Of a DNA stretch of 64,000 nucleotides, positions 42,251 through 51,794 are shown one piece after another. The position numbers and the translations under genes were made by a program. Origin of the DNA: Roseiarcus sp963721905 (lineage in GTDB: Bacteria; Pseudomonadota; Alphaproteobacteria; Rhizobiales; Beijerinckiaceae); NCBI GenBank assembly GCA_963721905.1, contig CAVRMF010000011.1, forward strand, positions 248,001-312,000. The letters are read 5' to 3'. Numbering within the stretch: the stretch's first letter is position 1; the number at the start of each line of letters is the position of its first letter. The notes below the pieces were generated by a model that searched no databases, was not told the origin of the DNA, and saw nothing but the letters and a program-made list of their open reading frames with translations.

Positions 42251-42374
42251 AGCAGCAGGCGCGTGTGCGGCTCGCTTAAGCCGGAACGATCTTTTGCTGC
42301 GGGTCGCGGTGGTGGTTGACATTGTCGCCAAGGCGCCGCGGATTGGCGGCGGCGCCCGAACAGAGAGAGACCCC

Positions 42375-43178
42375 ATGCGCGATGACCCGACCCGCTTCGT
42401 CGGCTCCATCCCCGAGCACTACGACCAGGGCATGGGGCCCGTCATTTTCGCGCGCCCGGCCGATCTCGTCGCAACGCAGGTCGCGTCGTTCGAGCCCTCG
42501 CGGGTGCTCGAGACCGCGGCCGGCACCGGCATCGTCACGCGACGGTTGCGCGACCTCCTTCCGGCCGCGGCCGAGATCGTCGCGACCGATCTCAACCCCG
42601 CGATGCTCGATACGGCCGGCCGGAAATTCCGGCCAGGCGAGGCCGTCATGTTCCAGCCGGCCGACGCGACGGCGCTTCCCTTCGCCGACGGGGAGTTCGA
42701 CGCGATGGTCTGCCAATTCGGTGTGATGTTCTACCCCGACAAGGAGACGGCCTATCGCGAAGCGCGCCGCGTGTTGAAGCCGGGCGGACGCTATGTGTTC
42801 AGCGTGTGGGATGCGGTAGATCACAATCCTTTCGCCCGCATCGTCGGCGCCGCGTTGCGCAGCGCCTTCGCATCCGACCCGCCGCCCTTTCTCAATGTGC
42901 CCTTCGGCTATGCCGCGCTCGATCCGATCAAGGCGTCGTTGCTCGCAAATGGATTCGCCGGACTTCGCATCGACGTCGTCCGCACTCAAGGGACAATCGC
43001 GGATTTCGACGCCTTCGCCAACGGACTGGTTCGCGGCAGCCCGCTTGTCGAGCAGATCCAGTCGCGCGGAGTCGGGCCCGAAAAGCTGGTCGGGGTGGTG
43101 AGGCAAACGCTGCGCGACGAATTCGGCGCCGGCGTGACGCCACTCCAGTTCATCGTGTTCGAGGCCTCGCGCGAGTAA
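42375..43178 (+). CDS. Class I SAM-dependent methyltransferase
   Basis: 267 residues from MRDDPTRFVGSIPEHYDQGM, preceded by a GAGAGAGA ribosome-site-like stretch. The SAM-binding motif I is VLETAAGTGIVTRRL, the acidic strand-2 residue is in IVATDLNPAMLD, and the post-II motif is FDAMVCQFGVMFYPD. It belongs to the Methyltransf_11/25 group; the substrate cannot be read from sequence. Located after cca on the same strand with ~125 bp between, it is probably a separate transcript. Confidence 0.88.
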   Translation: MRDDPTRFVGSIPEHYDQGMGPVIFARPADLVATQVASFEPSRVLETAAGTGIVTRRLRDLLPAAAEIVATDLNPAMLDTAGRKFRPGEAVMFQPADATALPFADGEFDAMVCQFGVMFYPDKETAYREARRVLKPGGRYVFSVWDAVDHNPFARIVGAALRSAFASDPPPFLNVPFGYAALDPIKASLLANGFAGLRIDVVRTQGTIADFDAFANGLVRGSPLVEQIQSRGVGPEKLVGVVRQTLRDEFGAGVTPLQFIVFEASRE

Positions 43179-43369
43179 GGGTCAGTCGCGCGAGTGAGGA
43201 TCTGCGCACTCCGACATCCGCGTTGCGCATGGGCGCGGATCCGTCCTGCGGCAAGGTCGGCGGGTCGCCGTCATTCCACTTCGGTTCAAGACATTTGTCC
43301 CCTTTGAGTTGCGCGCTGGCCGCGGGGCGGCCGGCGCGCGCGTCATATGACTTCGGGAGGCATTGCCGA

Positions 43370-45013
43370 TCAAGCGAGCCTGAACCCTTCGTAGCCGGCA
43401 GCGGCCACCTCTGCGCAGCGCTCGGCGTAGGCGGGAAATCCGCTGGCCAGCGGCATGAAAAGGCGCGGCTTGCCGGGGATGTTGGCGCCCAAGTACCAGG
43501 AGTTGCAGGTCAAGAACACCGTCTGCCGCGCCACGGCCTGCACATATTCCATCCAGGCGGCCTCGGCCTCTTCGGTGGCTTCGATCGTCTTCAAGCCGTG
43601 CGCGTCGAGCCAGGCGATGCAGTCGCTGATCCAGTCGATGTGGTGCTCGATCGAGAGGATCACGCTAGTGAAGGCCGAGGTGCTGCCTGCGCCCGCCACG
43701 TTGAAGAGATTGGGGAACCCAGCCGTGGTCAGTCCGAGGTAGTTGAGCGGCCCCGCGCGCCACTTATGCTGAATCGGCAGGCCGCCGCGACCTTTCAGCG
43801 CCAACCGCGTCAGCGTGCCCGTGACCGCGTCGAAGCCGGTCGCGAGCACGAGCGCGTCGAGCGCATGCTCGCGCCCGCCCGCCACAACGCCGCGCGGCGT
43901 GATTCGCTCGATCGGCAGGTCGCCCACGTCAACCAGCCGCACGTGCGGCTGGTTGAAGGTCTCATAATACCCGCCGCTATCCACGCACAGACGCTTGCAG
44001 CCTATCGTTTGCCTGGGCGAGAGGAGACGCGCCGTCTCGGGATCCTGAACGGTCTCGCGGATCTTGCCGCGAACGAACTCCGCGGCGAGGGCATTGGCGC
44101 GCTCGTCGACCATGATGTCGTTGAAGGCGCCGAAGAACGCGAAGCCGCCCATGCGCCAGCGCTCCTCGAACCGCGCGTCGCGTTCCTCGGCGGTCACCGC
44201 GAGCGCCGACACCATGTTCGGAGGCGTCTCGCTTCCGAACCCGATGCCCATCCGGCGATTGCGCTGGCGAAAACCGGCGTAGTCGGACTTGATGCGCGCC
44301 TCGAAGGCCGGGTCGAGCGGGCCATTGTGCGCCGGCACCACGTAGGCCGCCGTACGCTGGAACACGGTCAGTTCGCGCGCCTGCCGAGCGATCGCCGGAA
44401 TGACCTGAACGCCCGAGGAGCCGGTGCCGATCACGCCGACGCGTTGGCCGGTGAAATCCACTGGCTCATGGGGCCAGTCCGCAGTGTGGTAGATCGCGCC
44501 GGCGAACGTATCGAGGCCGTCGAACGCCGGCGTGCTGGGCGTCGATAGCGGCCCGGTCGCCATCACGAGGTATCGCGCAGACCATCGCTGGCCCGTCTGC
44601 GCCGCCGCCTGCCAGCGTCCGCTCGCCTCGTCCCAAATCGCTTCCGTGAGCCGCGTCTCGAAAAGGATATCGTTGCGTAGGGCGAAGCGGTCAGCCACGT
44701 GATTGGCATAACGCAACAGTTCGGGCTGCGACGCGTAGCGCTCGTTCCAACGCCATTCCTGCTGCAGCGCCTCATCGAAGCTGTACGAATACTCCAGGCT
44801 CTGGATGTCGACGCGAGCGCCGGGATAACGGTTGTGATACCAAGTGCCGCCGACGCTGGAGGCCGCCTCGATCGCCAGCGCATTGAGGCCCATGCGGCGG
44901 GCCTTGATCAGCATGTACAGGCCAGCGAACCCGGCGCCGACGATCAAGAGGTCCAGCGGATCGCCGTCGAAGGCGGCGCGGCGCGTCCGCCGGCGCCGGT
45001 CGGCTGTCGTCAT
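43370..45013 (-). CDS. Flavin-dependent monooxygenase, Baeyer-Villiger type
   Basis: 547 residues from MTTADRRRRTRRAAFDGDPL. It has the FAD-binding GxGxxG motif LLIVGAGFAGLYMLIKARRM, the BVMO fingerprint FAGAIYHTADWP (F-x-G-x3-H-T-x2-W-P), an NADPH-binding GxGxxG (VGVIGTGSSGVQVIPAIARQ) and LVLATGFDAVTG. It would insert oxygen into a cyclic or linear ketone to give a lactone or ester. Closest in layout to cyclohexanone/phenylacetone monooxygenases. It is followed on the same strand by oxidoreductase genes that may act on the same substrate. Confidence 0.93.
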   Translation of the reverse strand: MTTADRRRRTRRAAFDGDPLDLLIVGAGFAGLYMLIKARRMGLNALAIEAASSVGGTWYHNRYPGARVDIQSLEYSYSFDEALQQEWRWNERYASQPELLRYANHVADRFALRNDILFETRLTEAIWDEASGRWQAAAQTGQRWSARYLVMATGPLSTPSTPAFDGLDTFAGAIYHTADWPHEPVDFTGQRVGVIGTGSSGVQVIPAIARQARELTVFQRTAAYVVPAHNGPLDPAFEARIKSDYAGFRQRNRRMGIGFGSETPPNMVSALAVTAEERDARFEERWRMGGFAFFGAFNDIMVDERANALAAEFVRGKIRETVQDPETARLLSPRQTIGCKRLCVDSGGYYETFNQPHVRLVDVGDLPIERITPRGVVAGGREHALDALVLATGFDAVTGTLTRLALKGRGGLPIQHKWRAGPLNYLGLTTAGFPNLFNVAGAGSTSAFTSVILSIEHHIDWISDCIAWLDAHGLKTIEATEEAEAAWMEYVQAVARQTVFLTCNSWYLGANIPGKPRLFMPLASGFPAYAERCAEVAAAGYEGFRLA

Positions 45014-45144
45014 TGCGCCCTCCCGCGTCATTAGTCGGATCAATCCGGGATCCGCTTTCGCTTTTCACGCGTCAGGGCAGCCACCAAGTGTCGCCTTGTC
45101 AACGCGTCGGCTCCCGCGCAGTTGAAATCCGCCGGAGCGGTTCC

Positions 45145-46713
45145 TCACTGCGGCCGCGCGCCCACGCCTGCGACGCCGCGGATCAGATCCGCGGCGCGTT
45201 CGGCGATCATGATCGTAGGCGCGTTGGTGTTGCCGCGCACGACGCTCGGCATCACCGAGGCGTCGACCACGCGAAGGCTGTCGAACCCGTGCACCTTGAG
45301 CTCGGGGTCCACCACCGGTCCGATCGCACAGGTGCTGGTCGGGTGGTACACGGTCTGGGTCTCTTTCTGGATATGCGCCCACACGTCCAATTCAGACTTG
45401 GATTTCGGCGTGAGATGCGGCGCCTTGATATGCGCGCTGAGCGCCGGCTGCGCCGCGATCTCGAGGCCGATGCGAATGCCCTCGATCATGCTTTGCCGGT
45501 CCTCGGGCGCAGCGAAGTAATTGTGCACGATCCGCGGCTTCGAGAACGGGTTGGCGCTTCTGAGCGAAAGCTTGCCGCAGCTCATCGGCTTCAGGACGCA
45601 GGGGCCATAACCGAAGGCGTGGGCGGTGAGAAGGCCCATGCCCTCCTCATAGAACATGACCGGGGCGGCGTGGAACTGGACGTCCGGCGCCTCGAGCCCG
45701 GGGCGGGTGCGGAAGAAGCCGCCGGCCTCACCGATGTTCGACGTCAAGGGCCCTCGGCCTTCGCTCTGCAAGAGCCCAACATTCTCGGGGGTGAGCGCGC
45801 TCATCAGGGTTTCGGTGTCGGTGTACCAGGTCATGAGCGTCATCGGGTGGTCCTGCAGCCCGACCCCGACCGGCAGGTCCGCGCGCACCGGTATCTGCAG
45901 CATCGCGAGGTCCGCCGCAGGTCCTATTCCCGACAGCATGAGCAGCTGCGGGGAATTGTAGGCGCCGGCGGAGAGGATCACTTCCTTGTCGGCGCGGACC
46001 TCCTCGAGGCGGCCGTCGACCGCGATCTCGACGCCGCTCGCGCGCTTGCCGTCGAACAGGATCCGCGTGGCGTGCGCGCCGGTGATCACCTTGAGATTGG
46101 GCCTGCCGATCGCGGGATGCAAATAGGCCGCGGCGGCGCTGCAGCGCATGCCGTTACGCTGGGTGTTCTGAAAGAGCCCGACGCCCTCCTGGGTTGAGCC
46201 GTTGAAATCCGGGTTCCTGACGTAGCCCGCCTCGACCGCAGCCTCGACGAAAGCGTCCATCAGGGGATTGCGCGAGCGTCCCTCGCAGACCGAAAGCGGT
46301 CCGAGCTTGCCATGGAACTGGTCCTCGCCGCGCTCGTTGGCCTCCGCTTTGATGAAATAGGGAAGAACCTCGTTGTAACTCCAGCCTTTCGCGCCGCCCA
46401 CCGCCCAGCCGTCGTAATCGGCGCGGTTGCCTCGAATGTAGACCATGGCGTTCATGGAGCTCGAACCGCCGAGGACTTTTCCGCGCGGCAGGTAGACGCG
46501 CTTGCCGGAGAGCCCCGGCTCGGGTTCGCTGGCATAGTCCCAGTCATATTGCGATTTGAACAGCTGCGGGAAGGCGACGGGAATATGGATCTCCTGCGCG
46601 CTGTCCGGGCCGCCGGCCTCGATCAGCGTCACATGGGCTGCAGGGTCCTCGCTGAGGCGCGCGGCGAGCACGCAGCCGGCCGAGCCGGCGCCGACGACGA
46701 CATAGTCGGTCAT
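45145..46713 (-). CDS. GMC-family FAD oxidoreductase (choline/alcohol dehydrogenase-like)
   Basis: 522 residues. It has the N-terminal GxGxxG (DYVVVGAGSAGCVLAARLSE) and GMC signatures GKVLGGSSSMNAMVYIRGNR and AGAYNSPQLLMLSGIGPA. The active-site His/Asn pair appears in TVYHPTSTCAIGP (His) and VRGNTNAPTIMIAERAADL (Asn). Substrates of the family are alcohols, glucose or choline; no specific one can be claimed. Its upstream region contains a large palindromic intergenic repeat. It belongs to a set of minus-strand catabolic genes with the BVMO. Confidence 0.93.
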   Translation of the reverse strand: MTDYVVVGAGSAGCVLAARLSEDPAAHVTLIEAGGPDSAQEIHIPVAFPQLFKSQYDWDYASEPEPGLSGKRVYLPRGKVLGGSSSMNAMVYIRGNRADYDGWAVGGAKGWSYNEVLPYFIKAEANERGEDQFHGKLGPLSVCEGRSRNPLMDAFVEAAVEAGYVRNPDFNGSTQEGVGLFQNTQRNGMRCSAAAAYLHPAIGRPNLKVITGAHATRILFDGKRASGVEIAVDGRLEEVRADKEVILSAGAYNSPQLLMLSGIGPAADLAMLQIPVRADLPVGVGLQDHPMTLMTWYTDTETLMSALTPENVGLLQSEGRGPLTSNIGEAGGFFRTRPGLEAPDVQFHAAPVMFYEEGMGLLTAHAFGYGPCVLKPMSCGKLSLRSANPFSKPRIVHNYFAAPEDRQSMIEGIRIGLEIAAQPALSAHIKAPHLTPKSKSELDVWAHIQKETQTVYHPTSTCAIGPVVDPELKVHGFDSLRVVDASVMPSVVRGNTNAPTIMIAERAADLIRGVAGVGARPQ

Positions 46714-46798
46714 GAAGTCTCCTCCCAGGGATGTCGCGCTTGGCGACTGATCGATGCTGTTCAGGAACCGTAAGGCTCAACGCCCGGCCGGACAAGCG

Positions 46799-46980
46799 CC
46801 CCCTTCTCCCCTTGCGCGAGAAGGGGGCCGGCCATAGCCCGTCGAAAGACGGGCGTTCTTTCGAACGCCCGTTGGCCGGCCGCATGAGGGGTCCGGCGCG
46901 CTAGCGCCTCTGGACCGCACGCCTTGGGGCGTGGACCCCTCACCCCTGACCCCTCTCCCGCAAGGCCCGCAAGGGGAGAG
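46799..46980. repeat. Intergenic palindromic repeat block (REP-like)
   Basis: Three nested or adjacent hairpins lie in the 312-bp gap between the GMC and cupin genes. They are CCCCCTTCTC/GAGAAGGGGG (46799-46827), a long cruciform GGCCGGCCA...TGGCCGGCC enclosing GACGGGCGTTC/GAACGCCCGTT (46826-46881), and CCCCTCTCCC.../GGGGAGAGGGG (~46950-46980). No gene is seen. Such blocks are typical of dispersed intergenic repeats in rhizobial genomes and may also act as a terminator. Confidence 0.65.
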
Positions 46981-47025
46981 GGGAAAGCAGCCCTACCGAG
47001 CGCCGGAGGCCCAGAACCTTGCGGT

Positions 47026-47544
47026 TCAAGGGATCAAAAGCTCCGTGCGGTATTTCGGGGCGAGCGCCCTGATCTTCTTGATCCGCTCTTCCATGTGCGC
47101 CTTGTCGAGCTTGGGGGGCGGCGACGTGCGGCTCTCCAACGGATCGCCGATTTCGAGAAAAAATTCTTCCAGCCCCGCAGGCGCCGCGAGGCACAGCATA
47201 TGTACGGGCGCCCCGGAGGCGTTCCTGAACACGTGCGGCGCGTTGGCCGGGACGTTGACGGTCGATCCCGCCCGCACGGTCTTAGTTTCGCCGCGGAAGG
47301 TGAACTCGAGCTCGCCCTCGAGCAGCGTGAACATCTCTTCGAAATCGTGGCGGTGCGGAGGCGGGCCTCCGCCGTCGGGCACGATCATGTCGATCAGGCA
47401 GTATCGCCCGGCGGTCTCAGCCCCAGAAACGAGGATGCTGTAGGTGTCGCCCACGACCGCGACATGGCGCACCGTGGGAGTGTCCGGGTCGGCGACCGTC
47501 AGCTTGCGGTTGGGATCGTCGGCAGGAATGGCGGCGTCGCTCAT
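47026..47544 (-). CDS. Cupin domain protein
   Basis: 172 residues. The two cupin motifs are GGGPPPHRHDFEEMFTLLEG (G-x5-H-x-H-x3-4-E-x6-G) and the downstream VNVPANAPHVFRNASG (metal His). It is a single-domain cupin of the kind associated with sugar isomerase or quercetinase-like activity, or with ligand sensing; the reaction is not determined. It shares the strand with SDR and dehydrogenase genes, probably in one catabolic group. Confidence 0.88.
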   Translation of the reverse strand: MSDAAIPADDPNRKLTVADPDTPTVRHVAVVGDTYSILVSGAETAGRYCLIDMIVPDGGGPPPHRHDFEEMFTLLEGELEFTFRGETKTVRAGSTVNVPANAPHVFRNASGAPVHMLCLAAPAGLEEFFLEIGDPLESRTSPPPKLDKAHMEERIKKIRALAPKYRTELLIP

Positions 47545-47605
47545 GTTGGGGGTTCCTGAGGTGTGGAAGGTGCTCGGTCCGCTCGCCTTCTGCCCATAGT
47601 AAACT

Positions 47606-48358
47606 CTACCGCCCGCCCGAGGCGGTGAGCACGCTGCCGGTCACAAAGCCCGAGGCGGGCGAGATTAGCCAGGCGACGGCTTCGGCGATGTCCTCGGGCG
47701 CGCCGATGCGGCCGAGCGGCGTCATTGAGGCAATCCGCTCTGCGGTCGCCGGGTCCGCCAGGAGAGGCCTGGACATGTCGGTCGCGACCATTCCGGGCGC
47801 GACTGCGTTGACGCGAACGCCTTCGCGCCCGACCTCGTTGGCGAGACCGCGGGTGAAGCTCTCGACGGCGCCCTTCGATGCGGCATAGGGCGCGAGGCCC
47901 GGCAGGCCGCCAAGCCGAGCCGCGATCGACGAGACGTTGACGATCGAGCCGCCCTTTCCGCCGTGCCGGGTCGAGAGCCGGCGCACCGCCTCCTTGCAGC
48001 AGAGGATCGTGCCGATCACGTTGACCTGAAAGAGCCGCGCGAGCTCCGCCGGGTCTCGCTCGTCGATCCGCACGGCGGCCCCGCCGATGCCGGCGTTGTT
48101 GACGAGGCCCGCGAGCGGACCGAGCGCAGCCGTCGCTTCCTCAAAGAGCCTCGGGATCGCGACGGGATCGCCGACGTCAGCGCGAAAGGCCTCAGCCGCG
48201 CCGCCGGCCGCACGGATGGCCGCGACGGTCGTTTCCGCCGTGCGCTCATCAGAAGCGAAATTGACCGCGATGGCATAGCCGTCGGCGGCGAGCTTCCTCG
48301 AGATCGCAGCGCCAATGCCGCGCGCGCCTCCGGTGACGATGACGAGTCCATGTGCCAT
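47606..48358 (-). CDS. Short-chain dehydrogenase/reductase (FabG-like)
   Basis: 250 residues. It has the cofactor motif VTGGARGIGAAISRKLA, NNAGIGG, the catalytic Ser in SIVNVSSIAARLGG and the Tyr/Lys pair in APYAASKGAVESF. The C-terminus is GSVLTASGGR. A classical SDR that oxidises or reduces an alcohol/ketone with NAD(P)(H). The substrate is unknown, but the position beside BVMO, GMC, cupin and tartrate-type dehydrogenase genes suggests sugar-acid or alcohol catabolism. Confidence 0.92.
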   Translation of the reverse strand: MAHGLVIVTGGARGIGAAISRKLAADGYAIAVNFASDERTAETTVAAIRAAGGAAEAFRADVGDPVAIPRLFEEATAALGPLAGLVNNAGIGGAAVRIDERDPAELARLFQVNVIGTILCCKEAVRRLSTRHGGKGGSIVNVSSIAARLGGLPGLAPYAASKGAVESFTRGLANEVGREGVRVNAVAPGMVATDMSRPLLADPATAERIASMTPLGRIGAPEDIAEAVAWLISPASGFVTGSVLTASGGR

Positions 48359-48466
48359 TGGGCGGCGCCCTCGCGCTCGACCTTCGCGGGACGAAGGACG
48401 GGGACAGATTGTCGCGTCCGGCAGGGATTGGCAACGGCGAAGCCGGCGGGATGGCTTGCGGGCTGG

Positions 48467-49543
48467 CTAGAGGTTTTCTCCCCGGATCGCCGCGATCGCG
48501 GCGTCGGTCACTGCGCGCGTCGTCGCTTGGCCGCCGAGGTCGGGCGTGTGCAGCGAAGGGTCCGCGGTCACGCGCTCGATCGCCCGCATCAGGCGATCAG
48601 CGGCGGCCTTTTCGCCGAGATGCTCCAGCATCATCGCTCCGGTCCAGAACGAGCCGACCGGATTGGCGATTCCCTTGCCGGCGATATCGAAGGCCGAGCC
48701 GTGGATCGGCTCGAACATCGAGGGGAACCGGCGCTCCGGGTTCAGATTGGCGGTCGGCGGGATCCCGAGCGAGCCGGCCAGCGCCGCGGCGAGATCGGAC
48801 AGAATGTCCGCATGAAGGTTCGAGGCGACGATGGTGTCGAGGCTCTGGGGCCTGAGCGTCATGCGCATCGTCATCGCATCGACCAGCATTTTGTCGCACG
48901 CCACATCGGCGAATTCGCGCGCGATCTCCGCGCCGATCTCGTCCCACATCACCATGGCGTGACGCTGCGCGTTCGACTTGGTCACGGTGGTGAGCAATTT
49001 TCGCGGGCGCGAGCGCGCCAGCGCGAAGGCGAAGCGGAAAATCCGTTCCACCCCGGCGCGGGTCATGATCGTTACGTCGGTCGCGACTTCCGAAGGCAGG
49101 CCTCGATGCACACGCCCGCCGGCGCCGGCATATTCGCCCTCCGAATTCTCGCGCACGATCACCCAATCGAGCTCCGGACCGCTGACCGCGCGCAACGGGC
49201 TCACGATCCCCGGCAACACACGTACGGGGCGGACATTGGCGTATTGATCGAACGGCTGGCAGATCGCCAGCCTGAGGCCCCAGAGGCTGACGTGATCGGG
49301 CACGCCCGGCGAGCCGACCGCCCCGAAATAGATCGCGTCCGAGCCCCGGATCTGATCAAGCCCGTCGGGCGGCATCATCAGCCCGGTCGCGCGATAATGG
49401 TCCGATCCCCAGTCGAACCGTTCGAAACTCCATTCGAACCCGCGCTCGCGCTCGGCGAGGGCCTCGAGAACCTCGAGGCCAGCGGGGATGACCTCGTTGC
49501 CGACGCCGTCGCCGGGAATGACTGCAATCCGGTAGCGCCGCAT
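48467..49543 (-). CDS. Tartrate/D-malate-type decarboxylating dehydrogenase
   Basis: 358 residues from MRRYRIAVIPGDGVGNEVIP. It belongs to the isocitrate/isopropylmalate dehydrogenase family. Motifs are YFGAVGSPGVPDHVSLWGLR, the active-site IVRENSEGEYAGAGGRV, TKSNAQRHAMVMWDE, the metal Asp region VDAMTMRMTLRPQSLDTIVA and PIHGSAFDIAGKGIANPVG. The YFGAVG and VSLWGLRL segments resemble tartrate dehydrogenase (TtuC/DmlA) more than LeuB. The reaction is NAD-dependent oxidative decarboxylation of a 2-hydroxyacid. The start at 49543 is where the family N-terminus begins. Confidence 0.9.
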   Translation of the reverse strand: MRRYRIAVIPGDGVGNEVIPAGLEVLEALAERERGFEWSFERFDWGSDHYRATGLMMPPDGLDQIRGSDAIYFGAVGSPGVPDHVSLWGLRLAICQPFDQYANVRPVRVLPGIVSPLRAVSGPELDWVIVRENSEGEYAGAGGRVHRGLPSEVATDVTIMTRAGVERIFRFAFALARSRPRKLLTTVTKSNAQRHAMVMWDEIGAEIAREFADVACDKMLVDAMTMRMTLRPQSLDTIVASNLHADILSDLAAALAGSLGIPPTANLNPERRFPSMFEPIHGSAFDIAGKGIANPVGSFWTGAMMLEHLGEKAAADRLMRAIERVTADPSLHTPDLGGQATTRAVTDAAIAAIRGENL

Positions 49544-49674
49544 GACTGGGGTTCCGGAGCTTTGCGTGACCCGGCGGATGGCTCGGCTGGCCACGCTCTC
49601 AGGAGCCTTCGAGCAGAAAGTCGGGAGGCGCCTTCAGCCCCTCCCGGTCATTGTTGCGCCTCGCGGCGCAGCTT

Positions 49675-50667
49675 TCACCTCTGGATGCAGGTGTCCGCCG
49701 TCGCCTTGGTGCATTCGTCGAGCCCGGTGAACACCGGATCGTCGACTTTCTTGCCATTAATGAGGTCGATCATCACCGACGGCGCCTTATAGCCCATCTC
49801 GAACGGACGCTGGCCGACCAGCGCCTCGACACGGCCCTCCTTGGCGATCGGGACCTCGTCTCCGATCGTGTCCGCGGCGACGATCACGAGCTCTTTCTTG
49901 GCGATCTGGTCCTTGAACTGATCGGTGAGCTGCCGATAGGGCTGCGGCGCGCCGAACAGCGGCCAGCCGCCCTCGATCACGAACGCGTCGAGCTTCGGAT
50001 TGGCGGTCAGGATGTCGGACATGGCCTGCACGCCCTTGGCTCCGTCGTCATTGGTGAAGACCGGGCAGCCCGCGATTTCGGTCCAGCCGCCCTCGCCGTT
50101 CAGCTTGTCGAGGCCTTTCTTGCCGGAGAGGGAGTCGCGCGAGCCGGACGCGCGGCGAAGGATGTTGTCGGCCGCGGCGTTGCCTTCGATGAAGCAGACC
50201 TGGCCGCCGTTCGGCTTGGCTTTCTTCAGATACTCGCCGAGCTTGTAGCCCATCAGATAATTGTCGGTGCCGAGATAGGTCTGGCGCACCGCCGAATCTT
50301 CCTTCTTGAGGTCGGCGTCGACCGTCATGATCGGGATTTTCGGATTGGCGGACTTGATGGTGTTGGCGATCATTGGCGCGTTCGACGGAGAGATGGCGAC
50401 CGCTGCGGTGTCGGACTTGCCGAGAATGTCGCTGACGATCTGCGCTTCGCCCGCTTCGTCCGACGTCGACGCCGGGCCGGTATAGAAGCATTGGTAAGGC
50501 GAGCTGGCGTTCTCCTTGTTCCACTTCTCGCAGCCCTGGTGAATTGCCTCGAAGAACGGATTGTCGAGGCCCTTGACGACGATGACGAGCTGCTTCTTCT
50601 GCGCCAGCGCGGATCCTGCCGACAGAGTCAGCGCCGCGGCGGCCAAAGCGAATGCGACCTTCTTCAT
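49675..50667 (-). CDS. Sugar-type ABC transporter substrate-binding protein
   Basis: 330 residues with a signal peptide (MKKVAFALAAAALTLSAGSA ... LAQ). Peripla_BP_4 (ribose/xylose-type) fold: QLVIVVKGLDNPFFEAIHQG, AVAISPSNAPMIANTIKSAN, then GYKLGEYLKKAKPNGGQVCF. The C-terminus has a Cys pair (LDECTKATADTCIQR) likely forming a disulfide. It works with the divergently transcribed ATPase and permease at 51005-52793. The ligand may be a sugar, polyol or sugar acid; neighbouring dehydrogenases would metabolise it. Confidence 0.92.
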   Translation of the reverse strand: MKKVAFALAAAALTLSAGSALAQKKQLVIVVKGLDNPFFEAIHQGCEKWNKENASSPYQCFYTGPASTSDEAGEAQIVSDILGKSDTAAVAISPSNAPMIANTIKSANPKIPIMTVDADLKKEDSAVRQTYLGTDNYLMGYKLGEYLKKAKPNGGQVCFIEGNAAADNILRRASGSRDSLSGKKGLDKLNGEGGWTEIAGCPVFTNDDGAKGVQAMSDILTANPKLDAFVIEGGWPLFGAPQPYRQLTDQFKDQIAKKELVIVAADTIGDEVPIAKEGRVEALVGQRPFEMGYKAPSVMIDLINGKKVDDPVFTGLDECTKATADTCIQR

Positions 50668-51004
50668 AGCCTTCCTCCCGTGTTCGGCGTCACGCGAGTT
50701 TTCGCTGAGCGCCTTAGACTTCCTACGATGGTTTCAAGGCATCGCCCGACTCTGACGGCTACGCCGCCCCGCCGGCCCACGACACGATTGCGCGTGTATT
50801 CTTGCCTTTGGGGCGCTCGCCCGTCAAACGATATCTGGCGCCCACTCGACGGTTTGGCCCTCGGTAGCCCCCGGCCGAGCGCGATTGCCTAATCTCGCGC
50901 CAGCGTTGACCGGTATACAGCGGGCCGGTAATTCGTAAGGAAGGCGCGGTTCGGACAACCGCCTAAAACGCGGACCATTGCGTCGAAGGGGAGCGGGCGG
51001 AGGC
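50668..51004. promoter_or_regulatory. Divergent intergenic region of the ABC importer
   Basis: 337 bp between the minus-strand binding-protein gene and the plus-strand ATPase gene. No gene is seen. It must contain promoters for both directions and presumably operator sites, but I could not pick convincing -35/-10 boxes or a palindrome. A short plus-strand frame there is not convincing. Confidence 0.4.
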
Positions 51005-51748
<744 letters not shown>

Positions 51749-51794
51749 CGGCGGCGGGACGGCGCCGCCGCGACCGGCATTCAGGGTTTGAACC

